Below, piece by piece: positions 25,573 to 34,862 of a stretch of 49,602 nucleotides of DNA (its first letter is position 1; every line of letters begins with the position of its first letter). Position numbers and translations under genes: made by a program. Source of the DNA: an uncultured Selenomonas sp. (lineage in GTDB: Bacteria > Bacillota > Negativicutes > Selenomonadales > Selenomonadaceae). The stretch lies in contig CACXCN010000068.1 in assembly GCA_902766095.1 (NCBI GenBank), forward strand, positions 1-49,602. The letters run 5' to 3'. A model generated the notes under the pieces. The model did not search any database. It was not told the origin of the DNA and saw only the letters and a program-made list of their open reading frames with translations.

Positions 25573-27834
25573 ATGGAACAAGGTCAGACTAAGAAAATAT
25601 TGCTGGCTGGCGGCCTTGGCTTCTGCCAGGTCCGTTTGCGGCAGGTATTCCAGAAAGAAGGCTGGCAATGCTGGTCGCGTCCCTCGGCGATGGCCGCAGC
25701 CGATGATGACCGGTCACATCTCTATGAGCTGATGCGCACCGAGAACATCCCCGTCGTGATGTATATGCTCGGCCGTCCGCAGACGGTGTCCGAGGGGGAG
25801 CAGGAACTGCAGCATCTGCTGGGATTCCTGCACGTCATGACGGATATTCTGTCGGCTACCGCTGCCTATGGCGGCGATTTGCACAGCTTTTACCTGATCT
25901 CCTATACGGCCGCCGACGATACGGCCCGCAATCAGGAAGTGCTGCCGCAGGCGGCTGCCATGGCGGAGCAGGTTGTGTCCATTTGGGCGCAGAGTCATGA
26001 CGTCAGACTGGGGCTGTTGCGGCTGCCAGAGATCTACGGGCCGGGGGATGATATAGCGCGCAGCCTGCTGAGCCGCTGGTTGTCCAGAATCCTGCCGGTG
26101 GAACAGCAGCAGGCTTTGCAGATACCGCCGGCAGATTTCGTCGTGCCCGATCTGGCTGAAGCGACGGATATGGCCGTGGACGATGCAGGGAGGCTCCAGC
26201 ACTATATGACGGATATCGTCTATGTGGATGATGCCGTCTATGCTATGGCAGCAGCGGTCCTGCGCGAGTTCGAGGGACGGCTGACGATAGCGACAGGGAA
26301 CGGTATATCTGTCGCGGCGCTGTGGCAGGAACTGACTCGTCTGACCGGCAAGCAGGTCGCAGCCTATGTACGACCGGTTTACCAACACGCCGCTGCCGGT
26401 GATGCGGCGTCAGCTGGCGAGTCCCGGCCGCGCCTGATGCTGATGCCGTCCTCGCGGCAGGTGTCTGCAGAACGTATGGCGGAGGAGGAACTGGGGTGGC
26501 ACTGTCGTTATGATACGGCCACAGGACTGGCGGCACTCTGGGAGGACATCCGGTGCCGAGGCCGGCAGGCTGTCGCACGTCGGGATTTCATCCGGCATCA
26601 GAGCCGCTGGCAGACCTGGCGCCGGCGGTCCGTACCATATGTCGAGAATATCGTCGGAGCTATGCTTATGAGCGGGGTGGCTTTCCTGCAGGGCGGCACG
26701 CCGATCAACCATCAGACCGGTCTCGATATGAATTTCATCTATATCGGCACCATGGGGCTGCTCTACGGGAAGCTGCAGGCAGGGCTTGCGATGCTGTTCT
26801 CGCTCGTCATGCTCATATCCGGCTGGCTCCTGCAGGGACGGGAACTGGCCTCACTGGCTTATCAGCCGCAGAGCTCCATGCATGTCATACTCTATATATT
26901 CGTAGCGGTTCTGACCGGGTATTTTGCTGACAGTCGCCGCTATGAGCGTCAGGAAGCCAGCTGGCATGAAGAGCAGGCCCGGGAGCGGTTTGATTTCCTG
27001 CGTCATCTGTATAACGAGAATCAGCAGATCAAAGACAGGCTCTACCATCAGATCGTGAACTCCGATGACAGTATCGGTCTATTGTACAGCATCGTACGCC
27101 GCCTCGACTCCGTGCGCATGGAGGATGTGTTTACCCAGGCGGCAGCCGTGACTTCGCAGATCATGGGGACGCGCGATATCGCGCTCTACGTGATGGGGCA
27201 GGATCGTCTCTACATGCGTCAGAAGATACATATGGGGCCGACAGCCGCTACTCAGCCTCGGTCACTGCGCATCGATGATTATCCATATCTGCAGACACTG
27301 GTGCAGGAGCATCATATCTTCGTTAATCGGGAGCTCGTAAAGAACTATCCCGATATGGCGGCACCAATCGTATATCAGGGCGAGGTTATCGCGGTGGTGC
27401 AGATATTCGGATTGCAGTTCAACCAGTGGAGCCTGCATCAGCAGAACCTGCTGTCCGTTACGGCCCGGCTCATCGCTGCCTCCATGGGGCGGGCGTATGA
27501 GTACGAGCTGGCTGTAGCCGCTGAACGATACATAGCCGGGACACGTCTGCTGAAGCCTGACGAACTGGATGCCATAAGGCAGGAGCTCCGCAGCCGCCGG
27601 ACGGTGACCGGCAATTATCCCGTCAGCATTCTCAGGGTGGATATGACAGGAATCGATTTCCAGACTCTGGATCAGCGGCTCAGCCATACGATACGCAATG
27701 AGGATTTCGTGGGCGTGCATGGCGACGATGTCTATATCGTGCTGCCGGATGCCGATGCCGAAGTGGCAGCCATGGTACAGAAACGTCTGGCGAAGGCTGC
27801 GGTACAGACGGAGATATTGCCTGAAGCGGTCTGA
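25573..27834 (+). CDS. pelD: PelD-like c-di-GMP receptor with N-terminal epimerase-like (SDR) domain
   Basis: Membrane protein of 753 residues. Residues 1-330 look like an extended SDR/epimerase: AGGLGFCQ at 12-19, LPEIYGPGDD near 151-160, YVDDAVYAM at 217-225. The Gly-rich loop is incomplete and no YxxxK is obvious, so catalysis is doubtful. About four spans lie at 356-450, then a short coiled coil, a GAF domain (about 490-640) and a degenerate GGDEF domain. The active site reads GDDVY (717-721), but RNED at 708-711 keeps the RxxD c-di-GMP inhibitory site five residues upstream, as in Pseudomonas PelD. It therefore probably senses c-di-GMP and switches on PelF. It is first in a pelD-E-A-F-G order. 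Confidence 0.85.
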   Translation: MEQGQTKKILLAGGLGFCQVRLRQVFQKEGWQCWSRPSAMAAADDDRSHLYELMRTENIPVVMYMLGRPQTVSEGEQELQHLLGFLHVMTDILSATAAYGGDLHSFYLISYTAADDTARNQEVLPQAAAMAEQVVSIWAQSHDVRLGLLRLPEIYGPGDDIARSLLSRWLSRILPVEQQQALQIPPADFVVPDLAEATDMAVDDAGRLQHYMTDIVYVDDAVYAMAAAVLREFEGRLTIATGNGISVAALWQELTRLTGKQVAAYVRPVYQHAAAGDAASAGESRPRLMLMPSSRQVSAERMAEEELGWHCRYDTATGLAALWEDIRCRGRQAVARRDFIRHQSRWQTWRRRSVPYVENIVGAMLMSGVAFLQGGTPINHQTGLDMNFIYIGTMGLLYGKLQAGLAMLFSLVMLISGWLLQGRELASLAYQPQSSMHVILYIFVAVLTGYFADSRRYERQEASWHEEQARERFDFLRHLYNENQQIKDRLYHQIVNSDDSIGLLYSIVRRLDSVRMEDVFTQAAAVTSQIMGTRDIALYVMGQDRLYMRQKIHMGPTAATQPRSLRIDDYPYLQTLVQEHHIFVNRELVKNYPDMAAPIVYQGEVIAVVQIFGLQFNQWSLHQQNLLSVTARLIAASMGRAYEYELAVAAERYIAGTRLLKPDELDAIRQELRSRRTVTGNYPVSILRVDMTGIDFQTLDQRLSHTIRNEDFVGVHGDDVYIVLPDADAEVAAMVQKRLAKAAVQTEILPEAV

Positions 27835-27858
27835 GTGCCACTGCACGAGGGAGTGATG

Positions 27859-28836
27859 ATGATGGGCTATATAAGCAGTATCGCTGGTCTGTCGGGCGGA
27901 CCGTTCGCCATGGGGCATGCCTTCCTATGCCTGGGCTATTTCCTGCTCATGCTCATATTGCCATATCCGCTCGGAGCAGGCGGCTGGAGGCGCGGGCTCG
28001 TAGAGACCTGTCTCGTCGTCGTGCTGCCTGTCGCTGGTATCATCATGCTCGGGCTGTACCATATTGTCGTCACGCTGCTGCATCTGACGAAGGGGCATCC
28101 CCCGGAACAGCCTGATTACGGGATGGGGTTCTCGGTCGGACGACAGCTGCCGGAGAATGTCATACCGCTGAACGATGCATATCTGGTGGACAGTCAGCAG
28201 CAGAAGCGTTTTTTCTTCACGAATGCCATCAAGCAGGCTGTCGTCGACAACAACAATATCCTGAAGATGGCCGTTCATGATAAAGACCGCGAGATTGCTT
28301 ACTACGCGGTGTCGATGCTGACGACGAAGATGGAGAAACTCGAAGCGCGCATATTCGCTCAGGAGGAGATGCTCCGACAGTTCGATGCCCGTGCGGATGC
28401 CGCCGATGCGCAGCCGGCATATGTCGATGCTCTGGCCGGGTATGAGCGGTTGCTGCATGAGTATCTGTCAGAGAAGGAGTTCGTGGATCACGTTTCCTGG
28501 CGTCTGAAACAGGCTGACTATATAAAACTATTGGAACGCCTTATCAAGATTCGTCCGCACAAAACCGATTACTATGTCCGTCTCGTGCAGCAACTGCTGG
28601 ATACGGAGCGCTATCCCGAGGCGGAGTCTGTATGCCAGAGCATGCTGACCATATTTCCCCACGATGAAATCAGCTACCTGACGACGATAGCGCTTTATCA
28701 GGCATGGCATCAGCCTGGGAAAATGCAGGCCGTGCTGCAGCAGCTCAGGCGGGCACCGATCATGCTTTCAAATGAGGCGTTGCGCGTGATAAGGTTCTGG
28801 AGCCAGAAGCCAGCTGGGAGGAATGCAGATGAATAA
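27859..28836 (+). CDS. pelE: PelE-like membrane TPR protein
   Basis: Protein of about 325 residues with two N-terminal spans (GHAFLCLGYFLLMLILPYPL and a second at VETCLVVVLPVAGIIMLGLYHIVV) followed by a cytosolic helical part with TPR-like repeats near the end (YYVRLVQQLLDTERYPEAESVCQSML). This matches the topology of PelE, which binds PelD and supports the synthase complex. Starts cluster: GAGGGAG (27847-27853) serves ATG 27859 or 27862 best, ATG 27856 is close, and GTG 27835 directly after the pelD stop has no site. Its stop overlaps the next gene by eight bases. Similarity is read from layout and position as well as sequence, so the call is less sure than for PelF or PelG. Confidence 0.75.
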   Translation: MMGYISSIAGLSGGPFAMGHAFLCLGYFLLMLILPYPLGAGGWRRGLVETCLVVVLPVAGIIMLGLYHIVVTLLHLTKGHPPEQPDYGMGFSVGRQLPENVIPLNDAYLVDSQQQKRFFFTNAIKQAVVDNNNILKMAVHDKDREIAYYAVSMLTTKMEKLEARIFAQEEMLRQFDARADAADAQPAYVDALAGYERLLHEYLSEKEFVDHVSWRLKQADYIKLLERLIKIRPHKTDYYVRLVQQLLDTERYPEAESVCQSMLTIFPHDEISYLTTIALYQAWHQPGKMQAVLQQLRRAPIMLSNEALRVIRFWSQKPAGRNADE

Positions 28837-30742
28837 GCGGGCTGTACTATTGATATGCGTACTGGTCATGGCGCTCGGACTGCTTGTCCAGTTCAACCGT
28901 ATGGATGGCTTGCTGCGCCTGCTGCCTTCACGCAGCCACGATATCCATCTGACGGATACGGTCAGTCTGGATTCGGAGGAGGGGCGCGACCAGTATCTGA
29001 TCATCTATGATCCGCTCAGCGTGCAGAGTGTGCTGACGCGGCATAACATCGTGAAGATGCTGGCCCAGCAGAAAAAATCAGTGACGGTGCGCAAGCTGAA
29101 CGGTGAAGCATTGCCAGCCGCACAGGATGACGGTATAGAAGCCGTGGTACCGACCGCGGATGGGACATATGGCGATCTGCAGTCTTATAAGGGTGTACTG
29201 CTCATAACCGGCAATCTGGAGCAGGTAGCCGGCTGGGAGGAACTGTGCCAGTATGTCGCTGCCGGTGGCAATATGGCTGTACTGGAGCATGTCGATGAAC
29301 ATCTGGCAACGGAAGCACCGGCACGGCTGCAGGATATAGGCATCACTGCTCTGCAGGGCGTCCGTGTGGTGCCCGGATTGCAGATCGACAGTGATTTCTT
29401 GCTCGGAGGACGCGGCCTCCGGATCAGCAATGTCCGCGCCTATAATAACGAGTCTGCCGTCGTGCAGCTCGCGCCCGGGGCCAGGGTGGCCATGTCGGCG
29501 CTCGATGGCGTTCCCTTGCTATGGGAGTATGATGATGGTGCCGGAAAAATATTCGTCTACAATGGTCAGGAGCGCGATGATAAGACGAATCTCGGCGTAT
29601 ACAGCGCTATCGTCAGCCATATGGGAGAGGATACACTGTATCCGGTCATGGCGGCCAAATTGTTCTACATCGATGATTTCCCTGCTCCGGTCCCGGAGGG
29701 GAACGAGTCCCGTATCTATGAGGAACTGCACACAGATACGGCAGGGTTCTTCCGCAATATATGGTGGCCGTATATGCAGCAGAATGCCAAGGATTTCGGG
29801 CTCAAATATACCGGGGTCATCATAGAGACCTACGGCGACCAGGTCGATCCTCCCTTCGAGGGGACGCGTAAACAGGAGTCGCTGGACAGCGCGATCATAT
29901 ATGGGCGCGAACTGCTGAACATGGGCGGCGAACTCGGCCTGCATGGCTATAATCATCAGCCGCTGGCTCCGGCAGGCTATAACCAGGCTGCGCTGGATTA
30001 CGTTCCCTGGCCGGATGAGTCCGCCATGATCGCCGCGCTGACAGAACTGCGGCGCTATGTAAAATCGCTTTATCCCGACTATGAGTTCCGCGTATACGTG
30101 CCGCCCTCGGACATACTCAGTCCAGAGGGGCGCGATGCCGTCTGCCAGGTATTTCCCGAAGTGAAGACATTCGCCTCGTTGCATGACGGGCTGGCCGAGG
30201 ATAAAGCCTATTATCAGGATTTCGAGCAGGCGGCTGATGGGCGCTATGAGCTGCCGCGTCTGACCTCGGGCTACATCCCGACCGAATCCATGCAGTGGGA
30301 TTTCGTATCGGCGGCGAACTACATCGGGATATTCTCCCATTTCGTCCATCCTGACGAGATCATGTACCCTGAGAGCCGGGACAAGACCTGGGCTCAGATG
30401 GAAGCGGCCCTGCAGTCCTGGCTGACTGATGTCGGGAGCCGGTTCCCCTGGCTGCAGGCGATGACCGCCTCGGAGGGGATGGAGGCGCTGTCCGACTATC
30501 TGAGCCTCGATTACCGCGTCCGGCGCAGTGCCGATCATATAGACATCGTGACGAATGAACTGCCGCGACCGGTTCATTTCGTACTGCGCACGGAACATGA
30601 GCCGGATGAGGCACAATCGACCGGCTGTACCATAGCACCCGCTGGTGAATATGGGCCGGGCGTATATATCGTGACGATGAACGCGGCGAAAGCCCGCATC
30701 GTATGGCGTGATGTCACCCCGGAAAGTCAGGAAAAGAAGTGA
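28829..30742 (+). CDS. PelA-type deacetylase (DUF2194-like, membrane-anchored)
   Basis: Protein of 637 residues with an uncleaved signal anchor (KRAVLLICVLVMALGLLVQF). A Rossmann-like N-terminal half (YLIIYDPLSVQSVLT ... GVLLITGNLE) precedes a polysaccharide-deacetylase barrel. Catalytic candidates are D282 and D283 (FYIDDFPAP) and H372 and H376 (LHGYNHQPL), the Asp-Asp and HxxxH metal signature of CE4 enzymes. It would deacetylate the GalNAc/GlcNAc-type Pel polymer outside the inner membrane. It corresponds to the deacetylase half of Pseudomonas PelA; the hydrolase half is a separate gene at 33716. ATG 28829 has GGGAGG eight bases upstream and overlaps pelE. Confidence 0.82.
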   Translation: MNKRAVLLICVLVMALGLLVQFNRMDGLLRLLPSRSHDIHLTDTVSLDSEEGRDQYLIIYDPLSVQSVLTRHNIVKMLAQQKKSVTVRKLNGEALPAAQDDGIEAVVPTADGTYGDLQSYKGVLLITGNLEQVAGWEELCQYVAAGGNMAVLEHVDEHLATEAPARLQDIGITALQGVRVVPGLQIDSDFLLGGRGLRISNVRAYNNESAVVQLAPGARVAMSALDGVPLLWEYDDGAGKIFVYNGQERDDKTNLGVYSAIVSHMGEDTLYPVMAAKLFYIDDFPAPVPEGNESRIYEELHTDTAGFFRNIWWPYMQQNAKDFGLKYTGVIIETYGDQVDPPFEGTRKQESLDSAIIYGRELLNMGGELGLHGYNHQPLAPAGYNQAALDYVPWPDESAMIAALTELRRYVKSLYPDYEFRVYVPPSDILSPEGRDAVCQVFPEVKTFASLHDGLAEDKAYYQDFEQAADGRYELPRLTSGYIPTESMQWDFVSAANYIGIFSHFVHPDEIMYPESRDKTWAQMEAALQSWLTDVGSRFPWLQAMTASEGMEALSDYLSLDYRVRRSADHIDIVTNELPRPVHFVLRTEHEPDEAQSTGCTIAPAGEYGPGVYIVTMNAAKARIVWRDVTPESQEKK

Positions 30743-30749
30743 CAAGTCT

Positions 30750-32183
30750 ATGAAGATATGTCTGTTGACAGAGGGCTCTTATCCCTATGTCGTAGGCGGC
30801 GTCTCCTCCTGGTGCCATATGCTCATGGAGGGGCTGCCCGAATATGAGTTCAGTGTCTGCTCCATCGGTGCCGAGATGAAGGACAGAGGCAACTACAAGT
30901 ACAAGCTGCCGCAGAATCTGACGAGAATCCAGGAAGAATTTCTCGATTCCATGCTCAGTCAGAAATCAAGCGGCATGTATGAGAACATATTGAGTCCCGA
31001 TGAGCGAAATGCCTTGTATGAGCTCGTGACAGGCGACAAGCCGATCGATATCACGCAGCTCGTGAATATATTCCACCAGCGCGGCCGCTTTGCGAGTGCA
31101 TTCGATATCTTCATGTCGAGCGATTTCTTCGACATCATAGAACAGGTCTACCGGGAGCGCTACAGCTATCTGCCGTTTACGGATTTCTTCTGGACGATGC
31201 GCTCCATGCTGTTGCCCTTGTTCTATCTGCTGCAGCAGAGACTGCCGGAGGCGGATGTCTATCACAGCGTGGCGACCGGCTACTGCGGGGTGATCGGGGC
31301 CATGGCTGCGACGGTCTATGGCAAGCCGTTCATGATTACCGAGCATGGCATATACTCCCGCGAGCGTGAGGTCGAGATCATAAAGAGCGACTGGGCCAAA
31401 GGCGATTTTAAATCTATATGGATACAATATTTCTATAATCTGGCCGGCCTGTCCTATGCTTCCGCTGATCATGTCTATACGTTGTTCGAGCATAATGCAG
31501 CAATCGAGCGCGACCTTGGCTGCGATTCGGAGAAGATCGGCATCATCCCGAATGGCATCCATATGGAGCGCTTTGCCGATATCGGCGAGCTGACGCCGCA
31601 CGAAGGGCCGCTCACCATCGGTGCTGTCGTGCGCGTGGTACCGATCAAGGACATCGTAACCATGCTGCGGGCATTCTTCCTCGTCAAACAGGAATTGCCG
31701 GAGGCGAGGCTGATCATCATGGGGGGCTATGAAGAGGATCCCGAGTACTACGCGCTCTGTCGGCGGACTGTGGATATGCTGCGTCTCGACGATGTCGTAT
31801 TCACGGGGACGGTGAACGTGCATGACTATATCCCGCAGCTTGATATCATGCTGCTGTCGAGCATCAGCGAAGGACAGCCGCTCGCCGTACTCGAGGGCCA
31901 GGCGGCACACAGACCGTTCATAACGACGGATGTGGGCTGCTGCCGGGAGCTGATATACGGAGGGACGGGGGATGACCTCGGCCCCGCCGGGGCCGTAGTG
32001 GCGCCGATGGATTTCGAGGCTATGGCAGCTGAGATACTGCGGCTGGGCCGGGACTTCGAGATGCGGCGGCACATGGGCAATGTCGGCTATGAACGCACGA
32101 AACGGTACTACAGATTCGAGCAGTTCATAGCTGCCTACCGGGATATCTATGCGCTGGAAGTCGGCCAGACAGGGAAAGGGTGA
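30750..32183 (+). CDS. pelF: PelF family glycosyltransferase
   Basis: Cytosolic GT4-type polymerase of 477 residues that builds the Pel chain from a UDP-sugar. The PelF signature TEGSYPYVVGGVSSW is at the N-terminus. ITEHGIYSRERE, GIIPNGI and the donor-binding EX7E (E374 and E382 in ISEGQPLAVLEGQA) follow. I chose ATG 30750 because it gives the family N-terminus MKICLLTEG; an upstream ATG at 30708 overlaps the previous gene. The ribosome site is weak, so coupling to the upstream gene is likely. It is six bases from pelG. The family call is firm; the sugar specificity is inferred from the locus. Confidence 0.93.
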   Translation: MKICLLTEGSYPYVVGGVSSWCHMLMEGLPEYEFSVCSIGAEMKDRGNYKYKLPQNLTRIQEEFLDSMLSQKSSGMYENILSPDERNALYELVTGDKPIDITQLVNIFHQRGRFASAFDIFMSSDFFDIIEQVYRERYSYLPFTDFFWTMRSMLLPLFYLLQQRLPEADVYHSVATGYCGVIGAMAATVYGKPFMITEHGIYSREREVEIIKSDWAKGDFKSIWIQYFYNLAGLSYASADHVYTLFEHNAAIERDLGCDSEKIGIIPNGIHMERFADIGELTPHEGPLTIGAVVRVVPIKDIVTMLRAFFLVKQELPEARLIIMGGYEEDPEYYALCRRTVDMLRLDDVVFTGTVNVHDYIPQLDIMLLSSISEGQPLAVLEGQAAHRPFITTDVGCCRELIYGGTGDDLGPAGAVVAPMDFEAMAAEILRLGRDFEMRRHMGNVGYERTKRYYRFEQFIAAYRDIYALEVGQTGKG

Positions 32184-32189
32184 GGCTAT

Positions 32190-33719
32190 ATGGCCGGAGT
32201 TGGATTCGAGCTGAAAAAGCTGTTCCGGGCTCGTACAGCCGTCGGGCATATTCGCGCCTACACTTATTCGGCATTGATAACAGCCGGGCCGTTTGCATTC
32301 ATGACCTGCATGATACTGGCGATACAGGTGCTGCTGTATCAGTATGCAGTTACGGATGCCGAGGCTGGCATATTCATGGGAGCCGTCGTTTATTCTTTTG
32401 TCTTTTCGCAGATATTCAGCAGCGGGTTCACGATGGTTGTGACCCGCTATCTGGCCGATTCGATCGCCGTGGGGCGCTACGCAGATATCACGGCGTCACT
32501 GTTCGGATTGCTGACGCTGCTGACGGTGGCGGGCGGCGTGGTCGCGGCCGTATTCCTCTGGCCCGGCCTGCTGCCTCCGTTCACGAAGCTGCTCATATAC
32601 CTGTTCTTCCTGTTGCTTATGATGGCCTGGGGCGAGAGCATATATTTATCGGCGATCAAACATTACAAGCGGCTGCTCGTCAGCTATCTCTGGGGCTGCC
32701 TCGTCAGTATCCTGCTGACTTGGGGACTGCTGGCTGCGGACGGCACCAGTCTGGGGCTCTCGGCCTCGCAGTGCAGCCTGCTGGCGTTGTGTCTGGGCAT
32801 CGGCCTTGTCGATCTGTTGTTTCTGTTGCATATAACGACTTATTTCGGTTGGCCGTCCGGGGGACTGAATTTTGCCTTCCTGCCTTATTTCGAGCGGCAT
32901 TGGCGTCTGTTCCTGGTAGCTTTTTTCTACATGGCCGGCCTGTTCGCACCGAATATCATCATATGGCAGGGACCTGATGGGATCAGCGTGGCCGGTATAT
33001 TCCGCTTTTCTCCGCGCTATGATGTATTGACGTTTTATGCCTTCCTATCCATACTGCCGCTCATGATGCTGTTCGTCGTATCGATGGAGACGCGCTTTTA
33101 CGAGCGCTATGCGAAGTATTTCACCCTGATCACGCATGCCGGCAACTTCCGCCAGATTGATGACGCACGCAAGGATATGGTGCAGATCCTATGGTTCGAG
33201 CTGCGCCATATCGTGGAATTCCAGTTCGTGTTCACCCTCGTAGCCTTCGTGCTGGGCAATTATATCTTCACAGGTATGAATATGCCGTATGCGGATGTGA
33301 ATCTGTTCGATGTTCTGCTGACGGCTGCGTTCTTTATCGGTCTGCTGCAGCTGTTGTACGTGCTCATGATATATTTCGACTGTCAGAAAGAGACGCTGCG
33401 CCTGTCGGCGTTCTTCTTCATCAGCAATCTCGCTCTGGGAGTCATAGGCTTGTGGCTTGGGCGGGACAGCTATGGATTCACATTCTTCCTGACATCTGCC
33501 GGCAGTTTCTTGCTGGGACTCTGGCGGCTTGACCACTATCTGAAACGCGTCAATTATTATGTATTCTGCTCGCAGCCGGTATTCGTCAGGCAGGTGCGCG
33601 GACCGCTGTCCTGGCTGGTCCGGCGGCTTTACGGCGAACGCTATGTAGAACTGGACGCACTGAAGGAGCAGGCAGTGATAGCGGGACGAACGACATGGGA
33701 TGATGGGGATGAGGCATGA
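32190..33719 (+). CDS. pelG: PelG family polysaccharide exporter
   Basis: Integral membrane protein of 509 residues with about twelve spans, of the MATE/MOP flippase-like PelG family. The N-terminus MAGVGFELKKLF is characteristic. It carries the polymer made by PelF across the inner membrane in complex with PelD and PelE. ATG 32190 comes six bases after the pelF stop. Its stop overlaps the next start as ATGA, so the hydrolase gene is translationally coupled. Length is normal. No outer-membrane porin gene follows. Confidence 0.93.
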   Translation: MAGVGFELKKLFRARTAVGHIRAYTYSALITAGPFAFMTCMILAIQVLLYQYAVTDAEAGIFMGAVVYSFVFSQIFSSGFTMVVTRYLADSIAVGRYADITASLFGLLTLLTVAGGVVAAVFLWPGLLPPFTKLLIYLFFLLLMMAWGESIYLSAIKHYKRLLVSYLWGCLVSILLTWGLLAADGTSLGLSASQCSLLALCLGIGLVDLLFLLHITTYFGWPSGGLNFAFLPYFERHWRLFLVAFFYMAGLFAPNIIIWQGPDGISVAGIFRFSPRYDVLTFYAFLSILPLMMLFVVSMETRFYERYAKYFTLITHAGNFRQIDDARKDMVQILWFELRHIVEFQFVFTLVAFVLGNYIFTGMNMPYADVNLFDVLLTAAFFIGLLQLLYVLMIYFDCQKETLRLSAFFFISNLALGVIGLWLGRDSYGFTFFLTSAGSFLLGLWRLDHYLKRVNYYVFCSQPVFVRQVRGPLSWLVRRLYGERYVELDALKEQAVIAGRTTWDDGDEA

Positions 33720-34756
33720 TGTTTCAAAAAACATATAAATGGTTGCTGGGCGGCCTGTCCGCATTGCTGACCATAGCTGGTGCAGCGACGATTTTTGCTG
33801 CCGCCGGGACGACCAGGACGACGGAGCGGCCCGCCAGCTACGCTGCGGCAATGATTGATTTGCTCAGCCAGATCAAAGCCTATGCGGCTGCCCGGCAGCC
33901 GGAATTCGAGTTCATCGGCAACGGCGCAGTTGGCCTTCTGACGTCTGACGGAGATTTGACAGTAGCGGACCGGCAGCGTGTTCTGGACAGTCTTGATGGC
34001 ATTATGGCCGAGTCGCTTTACTATCGCTGGACAGCTGATGGCTTTGCCGAAACTCCGTCAGCGGAGCGTGAACCGTACCTGCGTGCGCTGCTGGCCGCGA
34101 AGCAGACCAGCCGGCAGCAGGAAAAGCCGCTGACAGTGCTAACGCTCGACTATACCGATCGTGACCGGGCAGCAGAGAAAGCCAGGCGTCGCAGCCGCAC
34201 GAATGGATTCCTGCCGCAGATAAAGGCGGGACGCAGCCTGGACAGGCTGAACCGGAGCGAGGACAGGATGGAGCATGCTACCGGACACTCTGTGACACGT
34301 CTTTCCGAGGCCGGGAGCTTCGATATACTGCTAAATCCCGGCCGCTATCATACGAAACAGGCATATCTGGATGCGCTGCAGCACAGCGATAGCGATGTAC
34401 TCATCATCGATGCGTATTTCGGCGGTGAGATGCTGACGAAGGCTGATGTCGATAGCATCAAGCAGCGCAGAGATGGCAGCCAGCGGCTGGTATTCGCCTA
34501 TCTGAGTGTCGGCGAGGCTGCCAGCTATCGTGACTACTGGCATTCCGTATGGGCAAAGCAGCCGCCCGAGTGGCTGGAGGGCCCGAATGCCGACTGGCCG
34601 GACAGCTATCGCGTGCGCTACTGGGAACGTGGCTGGCAGGACATCCTGTACGGTCGGCCGGATTCCCAGCTCGACCGCATCATGGGCGCCGGCTTCTCAG
34701 GGGCCATGCTCGATACCATTGATGTTTATCAATATTTTTCCGCGCAGGACTTCTGA
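33716..34756 (+). CDS. PelA-type glycoside hydrolase (GH114-like), membrane-anchored
   Basis: Protein of 346 residues with an N-terminal hydrophobic anchor or signal (KWLLGGLSALLTIAGAATIFAA). A divergent middle (about 35-180) holds charged repeats. The C-terminal third resembles the endo-alpha-1,4-polygalactosaminidase fold: FDILLNPGRYHTKQAYLDAL, LVFAYLSVGEAASYRDYW (E267), RYWERGWQDIL and GFSGAMLDTIDVYQYF (D333, D336). Those acids are candidates for catalysis. It is probably the hydrolase half of a split PelA and would trim the Pel polymer in the cell envelope. The ATGA overlap with pelG places it in the operon. ATG 33719 is an equally possible start. A bidirectional terminator follows. Confidence 0.8.
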   Translation: MMFQKTYKWLLGGLSALLTIAGAATIFAAAGTTRTTERPASYAAAMIDLLSQIKAYAAARQPEFEFIGNGAVGLLTSDGDLTVADRQRVLDSLDGIMAESLYYRWTADGFAETPSAEREPYLRALLAAKQTSRQQEKPLTVLTLDYTDRDRAAEKARRRSRTNGFLPQIKAGRSLDRLNRSEDRMEHATGHSVTRLSEAGSFDILLNPGRYHTKQAYLDALQHSDSDVLIIDAYFGGEMLTKADVDSIKQRRDGSQRLVFAYLSVGEAASYRDYWHSVWAKQPPEWLEGPNADWPDSYRVRYWERGWQDILYGRPDSQLDRIMGAGFSGAMLDTIDVYQYFSAQDF

Positions 34757-34776
34757 AGGAGACCAAAAACGCAGCT

Positions 34777-34826
34777 AAAAAAGCTCTGCCCCCGGGGATC
34801 GTCCTCCCATCGGGGCAGAGCTTTTT
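34777..34826. terminator. bidirectional terminator between pel locus and phosphoribosyltransferase
   Basis: AAAAAAGCTCTGCCCC (34777-34792) pairs with GGGGCAGAGCTTTTT (34812-34826). With A-run on one side and T-run on the other, it can stop the pel operon and the converging minus-strand gene. Confidence 0.92.
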
Positions 34827-34862
34827 GCGTCTACGATATCTGAGTGGATGGATCTGATCGCA

